IMG/VR virus record: IMGVR_UViG_3300020203_000404
Location: 87,811-151,810 of that record
Length of the DNA: 64,000 nucleotides
Direction: 5' to 3' (one strand)
From: a virus
This document shows, one piece after another, positions 1 to 9,025 of this stretch. The notes under the pieces are model-generated. The model ran no database searches, had not been told where the DNA came from, and saw only the letters and a program-made list of their open reading frames with translations. Position 1 is the stretch's first letter, and each line of letters starts with the position of its first letter. The position numbers and the translations under genes were made by a program.

Positions 1-1134
1 GACAAATTAAATAATCTCGCCCATAATTTACATTTGTGTGCATCAGACGTTGACCATAGTGAATTACATAAACAATTAGAGTCCGTAGCTATGCAGGCTG
101 TAAAAAGCGGTTTTATTTTCTTTGATCGCTCGTCTGGACAATATAGATTACGATCTGATTTGATGCCACGCTCATTAGGTTTTGAAGATATAGCAATTCA
201 ACAGTCATTTAATCAATGTCAATCTAGACTTGATGTAGATACAAAAAGCGAGATTTGTCGTGGCGTTTGGCTTAATGTGCCTTTGGTCGCCTCAAACATG
301 TCTACTGTTGTTAATGCTGATTTTTGTATTTTACTTAGTAAATATGGTGCTATGGGCATTATGCATCGTGCCGCACCCGATGATATACTTATACAATCTG
401 CAAAATCCATGGCTAGTTACTTAGAGCATATTGCCGTTTCGGTTGGCGTCGGAGACGTTCAAGTGCAATTGGCAAAAAAATTAATTCGTGCAGGTGCAAC
501 TATAGTAGTTATTGATATTGCACATGGTTTTAGTTCTGGCGTGCTAGACACCGCCAAGGCCATCAAAGTATTTAGTCCAACAACAAAAATTATTGTTGGC
601 AATTTTGTTTGTCCAGAAGCTATACCATATTTTAATGATTATGTTGATGGTATAAAATTAGGTATTGCACAAGGCTTGGCATGTGAAACAAAAAATACTG
701 CTGGCTGTACAGAGAAACAATTTTCTGCTATTGCTAAAATGACCGCTATATGTCGTGATTTTGGCATGCCAATGATCAGTGATGGTGGTATTCGAGAACC
801 CGCTGATTACACTAAGGCAATTGCTGCTGGTGCGAACGCTGTGATGGCCGGGTCTATTTTTGCTCGTTGTCCAGAATCAGCAGCAGAAATTGTGCATGTT
901 GATGGTGTGGCTAAAAAAGTATATGCCGGTATGGCCAGTCGTTACGTACAGGACAAATGGCGTGGTATGAAAGCCGGTACATGTCCCGAGGGCAGTGTTC
1001 GATATCTTGATATTGGAGAGTCAGTTGAAAAATTAATTGAACGATATCAGGGAGCATTACGAAGTGGCGTTACATATGCTGGCGGAAAAGACATTCAGTC
1101 GTTTCAGGCCAATGTGAAATTTATTCGTGTATAA
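1..1134 (+). CDS. IMP dehydrogenase / GMP reductase family protein (left end open)
   Basis: This TIM-barrel oxidoreductase of purine nucleotide metabolism has a nucleotide-binding catalytic loop, GLACETKNTAGCTEKQ, around residue 220; its Cys would be the thioimidate-forming residue. An SDGGIREPADYTKAIAAGA segment and an AVMAGSIFA phosphate-binding segment follow, as in IMPDH and GMPR. No CBS domains are visible. The frame is open to the left edge of the window; the first alternative start is TTG at 34 and the first ATG is at 91, so the N-terminus may be cut. It is followed at 16 bp by an Fe-S carrier gene. Family assignment is firm; IMPDH versus GMP reductase is undecided. Confidence 0.85.
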   Translation, partial: DKLNNLAHNLHLCASDVDHSELHKQLESVAMQAVKSGFIFFDRSSGQYRLRSDLMPRSLGFEDIAIQQSFNQCQSRLDVDTKSEICRGVWLNVPLVASNMSTVVNADFCILLSKYGAMGIMHRAAPDDILIQSAKSMASYLEHIAVSVGVGDVQVQLAKKLIRAGATIVVIDIAHGFSSGVLDTAKAIKVFSPTTKIIVGNFVCPEAIPYFNDYVDGIKLGIAQGLACETKNTAGCTEKQFSAIAKMTAICRDFGMPMISDGGIREPADYTKAIAAGANAVMAGSIFARCPESAAEIVHVDGVAKKVYAGMASRYVQDKWRGMKAGTCPEGSVRYLDIGESVEKLIERYQGALRSGVTYAGGKDIQSFQANVKFIRV

Positions 1135-1150
1135 ATAAAGGAGGCTATAA

Positions 1151-1480
1151 ATGTCAATAACTTTAACAGAGAGTGCTATTAAAGAATTAGATCGTATTAT
1201 GTTAGAACAGAATCTTTCAAAAAATACATGCCTTCGTTTAGGAGTGCGAGGAGGCGGCTGTTCGGGCTTTAGCTATATTTTAGAATTCGATGACACTGTG
1301 AATGAAGTAGATCAAGTTAATGAACATGGCGGCATTACAGTTGTTTGTGATCCAAAGAGTTTTTTGTATCTTAGTGGTATGAGTGTTGACTTTGAGAACA
1401 CTTTAATGAATCGTGGTTTTAAGTTCATCAATCCTAACGCAGTTAAAAGCTGTGGATGCGGCGAGTCGTTTTCGGCATGA
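1151..1480 (+). CDS. A-type iron-sulfur carrier (HesB/IscA/ErpA-like)
   Basis: A 109-residue protein with the A-type carrier pattern: one Cys in RGGGCSGFSY near residue 37 and the C-terminal SCGCGES pair. These three Cys bind or transfer a Fe-S cluster in the family. A strong ribosome site (AAAGGAGG) lies 7 nt before ATG. The stop overlaps the next gene as ATGA. It could supply clusters to Fe-S enzymes such as the family 4 uracil-DNA glycosylase encoded at 26.7 kb, but that link is inference. Confidence 0.88.
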   Translation: MSITLTESAIKELDRIMLEQNLSKNTCLRLGVRGGGCSGFSYILEFDDTVNEVDQVNEHGGITVVCDPKSFLYLSGMSVDFENTLMNRGFKFINPNAVKSCGCGESFSA

Positions 1481-2349
1481 CAATGCGTATTCTAGTTTCA
1501 TACAGAGGAATTCCTCAGTCTCGTGGCTGGGCGACTGGGGATTGCGTCGTTCGTGCTTTTCAAGAACTTGGGCACGAAGCTGTTCCATATGGTAACTACT
1601 ATCAGACACAAGAGAGACTAGAGGGCTCACGGAAGGTCTTAGAAGAAGACTGGGACTTATTCTTATTTCTTGAATGCGGCGATGGCGATCCCGTCTATAC
1701 AGAGCTAATGAATGTACGGTCACGCAAGCGAGCTAGCTGGTTTTTTGATGCCGCACTCTATCCTGATCGTTGGCGAGCAATCAATAACATGTTTGGCTTT
1801 GATGTTAACTTTATGGCAAACGCCAATATGATCTACGATGGAATGTACTTGCCATACGCCGCCGATGAGAAGTTGCATTTTAGATCTTATCAAGAAAAGG
1901 TTCGTGACTTTCTAATCATAGGTTCTGATAGACCAGAACGTCGCCACCTTTACAATCTAATTAGACAATATTGTCCGGCAGCAAGAACAGATTTTTTGCA
2001 TGGCGTGTTTAGAGAGCAGTACATTGATGAGATAGCTAGATCTCATTATGTTGTAAATGATGTTGCTGGTGGAGGGGGTGGTTTATTACCCATGAGATGC
2101 ACCGAAACCATGGCGGCGTGTAGTGTGCTCCTCAGTGTACAAGATTCGGCCCTGCATACCATTGGCAATGATCTTGAGCACTTCATTTCATTTCAAGACG
2201 AAAACCATCTCGTTGGCAATATTCCAAAAATGTTTTCTGTGGGAGAAAGTCTTTCCAAGAGAATTGCCACTCAGGGCCAAGAGCATTGCTTGAAGAACCA
2301 TACCTACAGGAATAGATGTTCGGCCATTTTGACTAGGATGTTCCCGTAA
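1477..2349 (+). CDS. CgeB-like glycosyltransferase
   Basis: A 290-residue protein starting at ATG 1477, overlapping the upstream stop by 4 nt. It has the spore-protein CgeB / family 1-like layout: an N-terminal half with a GHEAVPYGNYY segment, and a C-terminal Rossmann half with a glycine-rich loop (DVAGGGGGLLPMRCTETMAA) where related enzymes bind the sugar nucleotide. It ends with NHTYRNRCSAIL, the usual CgeB end. First of three glycosyltransferases before 4.1 kb; acceptor unknown. Confidence 0.7.
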   Translation: MTMRILVSYRGIPQSRGWATGDCVVRAFQELGHEAVPYGNYYQTQERLEGSRKVLEEDWDLFLFLECGDGDPVYTELMNVRSRKRASWFFDAALYPDRWRAINNMFGFDVNFMANANMIYDGMYLPYAADEKLHFRSYQEKVRDFLIIGSDRPERRHLYNLIRQYCPAARTDFLHGVFREQYIDEIARSHYVVNDVAGGGGGLLPMRCTETMAACSVLLSVQDSALHTIGNDLEHFISFQDENHLVGNIPKMFSVGESLSKRIATQGQEHCLKNHTYRNRCSAILTRMFP

Positions 2350-2438
2350 TTATTCCAGATAGTGCTGGACAAGATGTTGTTTCAAGTAATCATATGTATG
2401 GGCACCGTTGTTCGACGATCTTAAAAAGTTGTTTCCAC
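2343..2438 (+). pseudogene. Remnant of a second CgeB-like glycosyltransferase C-terminus
   Basis: In frame with the next gene, the stretch before its likely start encodes GQDVVSSNHMYGHRCSTIL. This matches the end of the upstream CgeB-like protein (GQEHCLKNHTYRNRCSAIL). It is best explained as the tail of a tandem paralogue whose body was deleted, now sitting between two glycosyltransferase genes. It may still be translated as an N-terminal extension of the next gene if ATG 2394 is used. Confidence 0.5.
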
Positions 2439-3113
2439 ATGAAAGAGTCTGACAAGATTAGTATTTTGGTTTGCTGTCACAGCAACGATCATGAGCACGA
2501 CATGCTTTTGCAAGCTGCTCTTGAGTCTTTAACTCGACAGACGTATCAAAATTTTGAAACTGTTTTAGTGCTTGATGAGTGTCGTGAAGGCACGAAATGG
2601 ATAGCTGAGCCCTATAGGGATATTTTAAGTCTTAAGATTCATGAGCGTTCCCATAAGCAAGGCTTGGCAATGGCTAAGAACTTTGGTCTAGCTCGCTGTA
2701 CGGGTCAATGGGTTGCCTACCTTGATGCTGACGACCAGTGGATGGATTGTAAGCTTGAACTGCAACGCAACTTCCTTTTAGAGAACGAGAATACGGATTT
2801 TGTATTTTGTGAAGTATGGGATAATTATGCTGGTACGCTAACTCCTAACTGTTTCAAGATTGGGCAATACGAAACCCACGCGGCAATTGCTGCTGCGATG
2901 CCGCGTGAGAATGTTGTATGTCACGGCTCAGCGTTAATTCGTAAGTTAGCTATTGATTCTCTGGGTGGTTACAGTACCGACCGTTTACTATTGGGTCGCG
3001 AAGACTGGGATTTGTGGCAAAGAGCTATCGCTAATGGATTTCATTTCTATAAAATACCAGAAAGATTGTATATTTATGGCATGGGAACTAGCGTTGTTCG
3101 TGGCGAAGTATAA
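2439..3113 (+). CDS. Family 2 glycosyltransferase
   Basis: A GT-A fold enzyme of about 224 residues. ISILVCCHSNDHEHD opens the nucleotide-binding strand, LTRQTYQNFE follows, and YLDADDQW is the metal-binding DxD motif. REDWDLWQR near the C-terminus is the usual ED motif that places the catalytic base. ATG 2439 is preferred because residues before it match a CgeB tail; ATG 2394 is in frame. The stop overlaps the next ATG (TAATG). Confidence 0.82.
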   Translation: MKESDKISILVCCHSNDHEHDMLLQAALESLTRQTYQNFETVLVLDECREGTKWIAEPYRDILSLKIHERSHKQGLAMAKNFGLARCTGQWVAYLDADDQWMDCKLELQRNFLLENENTDFVFCEVWDNYAGTLTPNCFKIGQYETHAAIAAAMPRENVVCHGSALIRKLAIDSLGGYSTDRLLLGREDWDLWQRAIANGFHFYKIPERLYIYGMGTSVVRGEV

Positions 3114-4075
3114 TGAAATTACTTTATTGTGGACTAAGATTCAACTATGGCAAATCACTAGAGGGCGATAGCTACGAATATTGGAATTTTGAAGCTGGAT
3201 TGAAGGAATTTTGCTTATCTCATAAAATAGAACTTCAAATTTATTATCCAGACTATTCTAATATTGCTGTTGACGAACTATGCACTACGGCATTTGATGC
3301 CATTATTCACTTTGCCTTTAATGAATCATTAGATTTGCCAGAGTGTATTGCTAAATTGGCATTAAAGCGTGATGTTCCCGTTATTCAATTTGATGCAGAT
3401 TCAAGCTGGCGTTTCCAGAACTGGATCTTCCCGCGTCGTGACCGCGTGAGTCACTTTGTCACTACTCATTCTGCCACTATTCCTTGGTATGAAAAGAATG
3501 GCTTGAAAGTTATTAAGTCACAGTGGGCTGGTTCCCCGGCGTATAAGGCGAATCCGTGGGCGTATATGTACGACGCTACGTTTGTTGGCCAGAAGCATGG
3601 TCAGATGCCGAATGGCAAATTTCTACGCTCAGAGATCGTGGATGCCATTATGAACGCTGGTATCCGCGTTGACATCTTTGGTAATTACTGGGATGGTTAT
3701 GCCAACTGGCATGGCTACGCGAAGGACTTTGAAGAAGTGATTCGCGTATTCAATCAGTCGCGTGTCAATTTGAATCTGTCGAATCCATGGCATCATGGAA
3801 CGATGCCACAGATTAAGGGCAGGCACTTCGAAATTCCTCAGTGTCAAGGGTTTCAGATTAGTACGCCAGCAGACGATCTTGAATCTTACTTTGTACCAGA
3901 CAAGGAAATAGTCATTGCCAAAAACGTTCAAGAGTTGATTGAGAAGACACAATACTATCTTGCCAATCCAGAGGAGCGAGAGGTAATTGCTCAAGCGGGT
4001 CGTGACCGTATGCTTCGTGACCATCAATGGTACCATCGTTTCGAGTACATCTTTAAGGAAGTGGGATTGCTATGA
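3113..4075 (+). CDS. CgeB-like glycosyltransferase
   Basis: A 320-residue glycosyltransferase of the CgeB type. The C-terminal signature KGRHFEIPQCQGFQIS (about residues 242-257) corresponds to the family's RxFEixacGg motif, followed by acidic residues and a final helix ending HQWYHRFEYIF. It is a distant paralogue of the gene at 1477-2349. Start codon overlaps the upstream stop, and its own stop overlaps the next ATG, so the block is translationally coupled. Confidence 0.75.
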   Translation: MKLLYCGLRFNYGKSLEGDSYEYWNFEAGLKEFCLSHKIELQIYYPDYSNIAVDELCTTAFDAIIHFAFNESLDLPECIAKLALKRDVPVIQFDADSSWRFQNWIFPRRDRVSHFVTTHSATIPWYEKNGLKVIKSQWAGSPAYKANPWAYMYDATFVGQKHGQMPNGKFLRSEIVDAIMNAGIRVDIFGNYWDGYANWHGYAKDFEEVIRVFNQSRVNLNLSNPWHHGTMPQIKGRHFEIPQCQGFQISTPADDLESYFVPDKEIVIAKNVQELIEKTQYYLANPEEREVIAQAGRDRMLRDHQWYHRFEYIFKEVGLL

Positions 4076-4605
4076 GATTGAATCTAGCATCACACGGCGA
4101 CAACCGCGAAGGCTACGTCAACATTGATTACGATCATCCCTCGGCAGACCTCAAGGCCGATGTTTCGGCACTGCCGTACGAGGAAGATTCGGTAGATCAG
4201 ATCCTGGCTTACCACATTCTCGAACACTTTCGAGCCGGTGAGTACGAGCCACAACTATCGAATCCGCTCAATCCCAAGACAGCAATGGCTGCTCTTGCTG
4301 AGTGGCGTCGAGTCCTGAAACCGGGCGGCACACTAGAGATCAAGGTGCCGGACTTCGAGAAGATCGTTTGGCTTTACTTCAACTTCCCTCAATGGGCCAG
4401 AGCAGAATCCAGCGTCAACGCTCCATTTGGTAGCTACTCGGATTGGGTTGTATCTAACGGGCAGCACCAGTGCTTGTTTGACAAGCGGGCTATGCAGCGA
4501 CTACTAACCGTATGTGGCTTCACGAACATCACGTTCGTTGACTCGCCAGCGGTTGCCGTAATTGACAGAGCGAATTTAGAGATGTATGTAATCTGCTCTA
4601 AGTGA
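4072..4605 (+). CDS. SAM-dependent methyltransferase (type 11)
   Basis: A 177-residue class I methyltransferase. The N-terminus, RLNLASHGDNREGYVNIDY, replaces the usual glycine-rich motif I as in predicted glycan-associated methyltransferases; ILAYHILEHF is motif II and EWRRVLKPGGTLEIKVPD is the post-II strand. Lies between glycosyltransferase genes, so a sugar or glycan substrate is likely by context only. Confidence 0.8.
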   Translation: MRLNLASHGDNREGYVNIDYDHPSADLKADVSALPYEEDSVDQILAYHILEHFRAGEYEPQLSNPLNPKTAMAALAEWRRVLKPGGTLEIKVPDFEKIVWLYFNFPQWARAESSVNAPFGSYSDWVVSNGQHQCLFDKRAMQRLLTVCGFTNITFVDSPAVAVIDRANLEMYVICSK

Positions 4606-4973
4606 TGGTACGCACATACAAAACACTTGAGTTTGGTAGAGCTTCTGGCAATGAAGTATGGCGGTCATACATCGCTCGTGCCGCATCTAAGGGACTGGCT
4701 TGGGAATTGACACGCTGTGAATTTGATGCACTGATATCTCGATCATGTGTCTATTGCAGTAGACCTCCCGGCAACATCAAAAACAACGGCAGAAACTATG
4801 GCCATTTGTTTTACAATGGCATTGATAGAGTTGACAATCGTCTCGGATACATCAAGAGTAATGTAGTCTCGTGCTGTGCCATCTGTAACAGAGCTAAAGG
4901 CACGCTCACCACACAAGAATTCGATCTATGGATTCATGATCTCATGCGAGTACAACATGGACTACCAAACTAG
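4605..4973 (+). CDS. HNH endonuclease, free-standing homing type
   Basis: A 122-residue protein with a zinc-binding HNH core: CVYCSRPP, NGIDRVDNRLGYIKSNVV, then CCAICNRAKG. Paired CxxC motifs hold the structural zinc, and GIDRVDN corresponds to the catalytic region. It sits between two methyltransferase genes and overlaps the 5' end of the downstream one, typical of an invasive homing gene. Close relatives lie at 5592-6137, 9018-9263 and 25307-25951. Confidence 0.82.
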   Translation: MVRTYKTLEFGRASGNEVWRSYIARAASKGLAWELTRCEFDALISRSCVYCSRPPGNIKNNGRNYGHLFYNGIDRVDNRLGYIKSNVVSCCAICNRAKGTLTTQEFDLWIHDLMRVQHGLPN

Positions 4974-5592
4974 ACGCGACAATCACGACTTCATGACCGA
5001 AGAGCACATCTCGGTGTTCCTACGTAATCACAACACGGGCACGAACAATCGTGGTCGTCATCGCTTGGCGTCCCTACTTTTTGAATACCAACAACCGACT
5101 GTGTTAGACGTTGCCTGTGGTTCTTGTGTCAACTGGGAAGTGTTTAAGGGACGCGGACTCGACTGCCAGTACACTGGCTTGGATCGCACTAAGAAGATGC
5201 TGGCTCACGCTCAAGCACTCTACGGCGACGAAATTAAACTACAAGAAGGCTTCATCCAGAGTCTTCCATTTCAAGATAGTGCGTTTGATATAGTAATCGC
5301 CAGACACATAATTGAGCACCTTGGCGAAGGCTATGAACAGGCGATTAAGGAAGTCTATCGTGTTGCTTCCAAAGAGGCAATCATCGTTCTGTTCGTCGAT
5401 CTAGCCAATGGGCCAGACGACGAAATCAAGGAGTCGGATCCCGACGAGAACGGCTGCACTTACTTCTGGAACACCTACGCTCACGATAAGTTCATGACTT
5501 TTCTTGGCACATTGGGATGTCAAGTCAAGGTGGAGTATGTGCGTACGCCCGGTGCTGCTGCTAATGATACGATCATTCGACTTATCAAATAA
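4957..5592 (+). CDS. SAM-dependent methyltransferase
   Basis: A 211-residue class I methyltransferase. Motif I is TVLDVACGSCVNWE, the acidic motif is YTGLDRTKKML, and FDIVIARHIIEHLGEG carries motif IV. Start ATG 4957 lies inside the 3' end of the HNH gene; an upstream in-frame start at 4876 would overlap it heavily and is unlikely. Substrate unknown; the setting suggests glycan or surface modification. Confidence 0.8.
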   Translation: MDYQTRRDNHDFMTEEHISVFLRNHNTGTNNRGRHRLASLLFEYQQPTVLDVACGSCVNWEVFKGRGLDCQYTGLDRTKKMLAHAQALYGDEIKLQEGFIQSLPFQDSAFDIVIARHIIEHLGEGYEQAIKEVYRVASKEAIIVLFVDLANGPDDEIKESDPDENGCTYFWNTYAHDKFMTFLGTLGCQVKVEYVRTPGAAANDTIIRLIK

Positions 5593-6137
5593 TGCACAAA
5601 CGAATTCAAAACCTTGACGGCAAGAAGTTTGGTAGCTTGACGGCTACTAACATAACTCGTAAACGTCGTAATAGAAAATTGCAGCGTCTATGTCATTGTG
5701 ATTGTGGGCAAGATTCTTGGGTCGAGACAAATGCCTTGATAAGCGGCGGCACCAAAAGTTGTGGCTGTAAGCAAGGCGGTGGTAGAAAATTGTCTTTTGG
5801 TACCGCCTCAAGAAATGAAGTCTTAAGAAATTACAAAAGCAGTGCTAAGAAACGTGCTCTTGTTTGGAAAATTACCGACAAAGAGTTTGACGAGCTAACA
5901 AGTGGCATATGTCATTATTGTGGCTCGCCACCCTCTAGAGTCAAACATACTGGAAGAAATTATGGTGACTTTGTTTATAATGGTATTGATAGTGCTATAG
6001 GATATACTGTCAAAAATGTTGTCCCTTGTTGTACGCTATGCAATAGAGCTAAAAACACCATGAACTATATTGATTTTATTCATTGGATTGATAATATCAG
6101 GACGCACAATCGTTTGGAGGTTGTATATGTTTCATGA
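5592..6137 (+). CDS. HNH endonuclease with N-terminal CDCG domain, core damaged
   Basis: A 181-residue protein. Residues 8-60 form the small domain often joined to phage HNH and AP2 proteins (DGKKFGSLT, CHCDCG, SCGC). Residues 110-160 form the HNH core with CHYCGSPP and CCTLCNRAK. Where relatives read GIDRVDNRLGY this copy reads GIDSAIGY, losing about three residues of the presumed active-site loop. The zinc Cys pairs remain. It may be catalytically impaired. Confidence 0.75.
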   Translation: MHKRIQNLDGKKFGSLTATNITRKRRNRKLQRLCHCDCGQDSWVETNALISGGTKSCGCKQGGGRKLSFGTASRNEVLRNYKSSAKKRALVWKITDKEFDELTSGICHYCGSPPSRVKHTGRNYGDFVYNGIDSAIGYTVKNVVPCCTLCNRAKNTMNYIDFIHWIDNIRTHNRLEVVYVS

Positions 6138-6975
6138 TGTGACGTACGGGGTTTTGCATTACAATCCCAGCCTAGATGCAGGTGCGACTCGTGCGTATAT
6201 TAATGCTGTTGATTCTTTAGCACAAAATAGAAGCTCTAGTTTGCGTAGTGAAATTTTTCTTATTGATCAAAATAGTGATCAAGAGTTAACGAATACACTT
6301 GCTAAAAAATATGGCTTTAGTTCATTATGTTTAAACAAAAACATTGGCATTAGTCGTGGTATCAACCTGTTAGCCAATATGGCTCGCGGCAAGTATGTGT
6401 CATTAGTCACATCAGATGTGATCTTCCCACAAGGACTTGATGAAAGACTTATGTCTGTGCTTGATGCCGACCCCAAGATCTATCAGATCTGCCCAGTGTC
6501 CGACAACTCGTCTCTGGATCACCAGCGTTCGCCTTGTGCTATTGAAGATGGCGTCCTTATTCCCAACCTAGTTCAAGAGTTGACCATTCAGTATTGGCCA
6601 CGTACCGTTTTCGACAAGATTGGATACTTTGACGAACGCTGGAAGGCGTGCTACGAGAACATGGACTTTGCTCTCCGTGCCTTCTTGGAGGGCGGATCTG
6701 TCGTAGTCGATCAACGTGCGTTCTGCCACCATGAGCACAACACCACTATGAAGAGTGGTGCGATTCACCATGCATACGACGGCTATCTACCTATGCCCAA
6801 TGGTCTTGATCATCAGCCGCTCTTGCAGATGTGGCGTGACAAGTGGCCCAACCTTGAAAGATACATGAATCACTATGACACATTCACTAAGGATATGGGC
6901 CAAACGCGGGCGGCAATGTTTTTTGCGTATAGCAAGAACGTGTATCTGCCGTATGTACAAGAAGTCCCTTATTAA
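6127..6975 (+). CDS. Family 2 glycosyltransferase
   Basis: A 282-residue GT2 protein. The acceptor/donor domain shows LIDQNSD, NKNIGISRGINLLANMARG and YVSLVTSDVIFP, where SD replaces the usual DD metal site. ENMDFALRAFLEGG is the C-terminal catalytic acid region. GGAGG before ATG 6127 sets the start, which overlaps the HNH gene by 11 nt. Third GT2-type or related transferase of the glycan block. Confidence 0.8.
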   Translation: MFHDVTYGVLHYNPSLDAGATRAYINAVDSLAQNRSSSLRSEIFLIDQNSDQELTNTLAKKYGFSSLCLNKNIGISRGINLLANMARGKYVSLVTSDVIFPQGLDERLMSVLDADPKIYQICPVSDNSSLDHQRSPCAIEDGVLIPNLVQELTIQYWPRTVFDKIGYFDERWKACYENMDFALRAFLEGGSVVVDQRAFCHHEHNTTMKSGAIHHAYDGYLPMPNGLDHQPLLQMWRDKWPNLERYMNHYDTFTKDMGQTRAAMFFAYSKNVYLPYVQEVPY

Positions 6976-6976
6976 C

Positions 6977-7558
6977 ATGAAACGCTACGATATCATTCGT
7001 CATCTGATTGAGGCACGCGACTACAAGTCGTATCTTGAAATTGGTGTACTGGAACAAGAAACATTCAACAGCTTGCCGCCATTAGATGTTAAACATAGTG
7101 TTGATCCTAATGGGCAAGCTGTGTTTAATACTACCTCCGACGACTTTTTCAAGAATCATTGTCATCAATATTATGATTTAATCTTTATTGACGGCTTACA
7201 TCTTGAAGAGCAAGTGCAAAGAGATATGGAAAATTCATTGACATACCTAAACGAAGGTGGCATAATTATAGTACATGACTGCTTGCCTTCGGCAGAGTAT
7301 GAGCAACTGCGAGAAGGTGTTAGTGGCAAACCATGGACTGGGGACGTGTGGAAGGCATTTGCAAAGCTGCGAGCGGATCGTAGGGACTTAATTATGCGTG
7401 TTGTGGACACTGATTATGGATGTGGGTTGATTGAGCGTGGTGTCGATCCGGTCGAGTATCACTCAATTGATGGCGATTACACCTGGGACTTCTTCTGTAA
7501 GAATCGTAACGAAATCATGGGTGTTATTACACCGGAGCAGTTCATTGGACGTTCATAA
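6977..7558 (+). CDS. SAM-dependent methyltransferase (type 24-like)
   Basis: A 193-residue protein with YLEIGVLEQETF as motif I, YDLIFIDGLHLEEQV as the acidic metal or substrate motif and YLNEGGIIIVHDCLP as the post-II strand. This order matches the Methyltransf_24 group, which often modifies sugars or glycans. Start ATG 6977 follows the upstream stop by one base. Confidence 0.78.
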   Translation: MKRYDIIRHLIEARDYKSYLEIGVLEQETFNSLPPLDVKHSVDPNGQAVFNTTSDDFFKNHCHQYYDLIFIDGLHLEEQVQRDMENSLTYLNEGGIIIVHDCLPSAEYEQLREGVSGKPWTGDVWKAFAKLRADRRDLIMRVVDTDYGCGLIERGVDPVEYHSIDGDYTWDFFCKNRNEIMGVITPEQFIGRS

Positions 7559-8072
7559 TCGAGATTGGGTTGTAGCCCGTAACAATCTTTTGAATGGTAA
7601 GCTACTTGAGATTGGTAGTTTTGTTGTGCCCGGCCAAGAACAGATTGCCTTGCGACCAGTAGTCGAAAAGTTTGTCAATAGCTATCTCGGCATTGACATG
7701 CGTGAAGGCCCTGGCGTTGATCTCGTAACTAGCGAAGACAACGCCTTTCCTTTTGAAGATAACACATTTGATGTCGTTGTATCGTTAGACACCCTTGAAC
7801 ACGTTCGCAACCCTTGGACGTTCATTGAAAACGCAGCGAGAGTCCTAAAGCCCGGTGGTCACTTCTTTTTGGCTACCGTGTTTTCATTTCCTATTCATGG
7901 TTACCCGGATGACTACTGGCGTTTCACCCCCAATTGCTTGAAGATGCTCATCGAGACCTATGGTCTCGAAGTGGCAGGTGATTTGACGCCATCTGAATGC
8001 TGTACTAAAAACCCTGCACATCACTTGGCGAACCCGACAATCGTTCGTCTAATTGCTAGAAAGCCACTATGA
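7545..8072 (+). CDS. SAM-dependent methyltransferase (type 11)
   Basis: A class I methyltransferase of about 175 residues: KLLEIGSFVVPGQ is motif I, YLGIDMREG motif II, FDVVVSLDTLEHV motif IV and ARVLKPGGHFFLATV the following strand. No ATG fits without long overlap, so TTG 7545, overlapping the upstream 3' end by 14 nt, is the likeliest start; this is uncertain. Its stop overlaps the ATG of the fucose synthase gene. Confidence 0.75.
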   Translation: MDVHNRDWVVARNNLLNGKLLEIGSFVVPGQEQIALRPVVEKFVNSYLGIDMREGPGVDLVTSEDNAFPFEDNTFDVVVSLDTLEHVRNPWTFIENAARVLKPGGHFFLATVFSFPIHGYPDDYWRFTPNCLKMLIETYGLEVAGDLTPSECCTKNPAHHLANPTIVRLIARKPL

Positions 8073-9025
8073 ACGCCAAGACATTAGTTACTGGTTCGTC
8101 TGGATTTTTAGGTCAACATGTCGTTCCACTCTTACGTGCCGACGGTCATGAAGTGATGACCCCATCAAGTAACTCTTTGAACTTACTTGACCAAGACGCT
8201 AAGGCAATTGCGAGTTATCTTGTTATCCACGAGGTAAGTACGGTTGTTCATCTTGCTGCAATTTGTGGTGGCATCGGCATCAATAAAGACAATCCAGGTA
8301 AGTTCATGTATGGGAACTTGCAGATGGGTCTTAACGTTATCGAGGCGTGTCGCCTCGCTAACGTAAAGAAGCTTGTGAATTTGAGTACCGTCTGCTCGTA
8401 TCCCAAGAACACGCCGGTACCATTTCAAGAGAGTGATCTATGGATCGGCTATCCCGAAGAGACCAATGCTCCATATGGCATTGCCAAGAAAACGATTGTG
8501 GAGCTTGGTATTGCATACCATAAGCAGTATGGTTTAAACGTCACTAATCTAGTGCCGGTTAATATGGCCGGTGAGCACGATCATTTCGATCCTTATTCCT
8601 CTCATGTTGTGCCAGCTTTGATTCGCAAGTTTGAAGAAGCTGATCAACAAAGAGAGTATGTAGATATCTACTCAGTTAGTGCCCCACTTGTGACCTTATG
8701 GGGCACAGGATCTGCTTCTCGCGAGTTTTTGTATGCCGGTGATTGTGCCAAAGCGATTGCAATTGCCGTTCAAAAGAATACGGGGCCAGATCCCATCAAT
8801 CTTGGCACTGGTCAAGAAATTACCATCAAGCAGTTAGCCGAGTTGGTAAAGCAAATTGGTGGTTATGTTTCCAATGTCAAATGGGATCATACTAAGCCAG
8901 ATGGTCAACCACGCAGATCACTAGATGTTTCAAGAGCCAAGAACGTGCTTCACTGGGAAGCTACAACTCCTATTTCCGAAACGGTCCGCAAGACCATTGA
9001 CTGGTACAGAGAGAACAATGGGTAG
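8069..9025 (+). CDS. fcl: GDP-L-fucose synthase
   Basis: A 318-residue short-chain dehydrogenase of the extended type. TGSSGFLGQHV is the NADP-binding glycine motif and NAPYGIAKK carries the catalytic Tyr and Lys. The SHVVPALIRKFEEA segment is typical of GDP-fucose synthases, which epimerise and reduce GDP-4-keto-6-deoxymannose. GDP-mannose dehydratase, the enzyme that makes that substrate, is encoded just downstream, which supports the assignment. The two are separated by an HNH remnant. Confidence 0.88.
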   Translation: MNAKTLVTGSSGFLGQHVVPLLRADGHEVMTPSSNSLNLLDQDAKAIASYLVIHEVSTVVHLAAICGGIGINKDNPGKFMYGNLQMGLNVIEACRLANVKKLVNLSTVCSYPKNTPVPFQESDLWIGYPEETNAPYGIAKKTIVELGIAYHKQYGLNVTNLVPVNMAGEHDHFDPYSSHVVPALIRKFEEADQQREYVDIYSVSAPLVTLWGTGSASREFLYAGDCAKAIAIAVQKNTGPDPINLGTGQEITIKQLAELVKQIGGYVSNVKWDHTKPDGQPRRSLDVSRAKNVLHWEATTPISETVRKTIDWYRENNG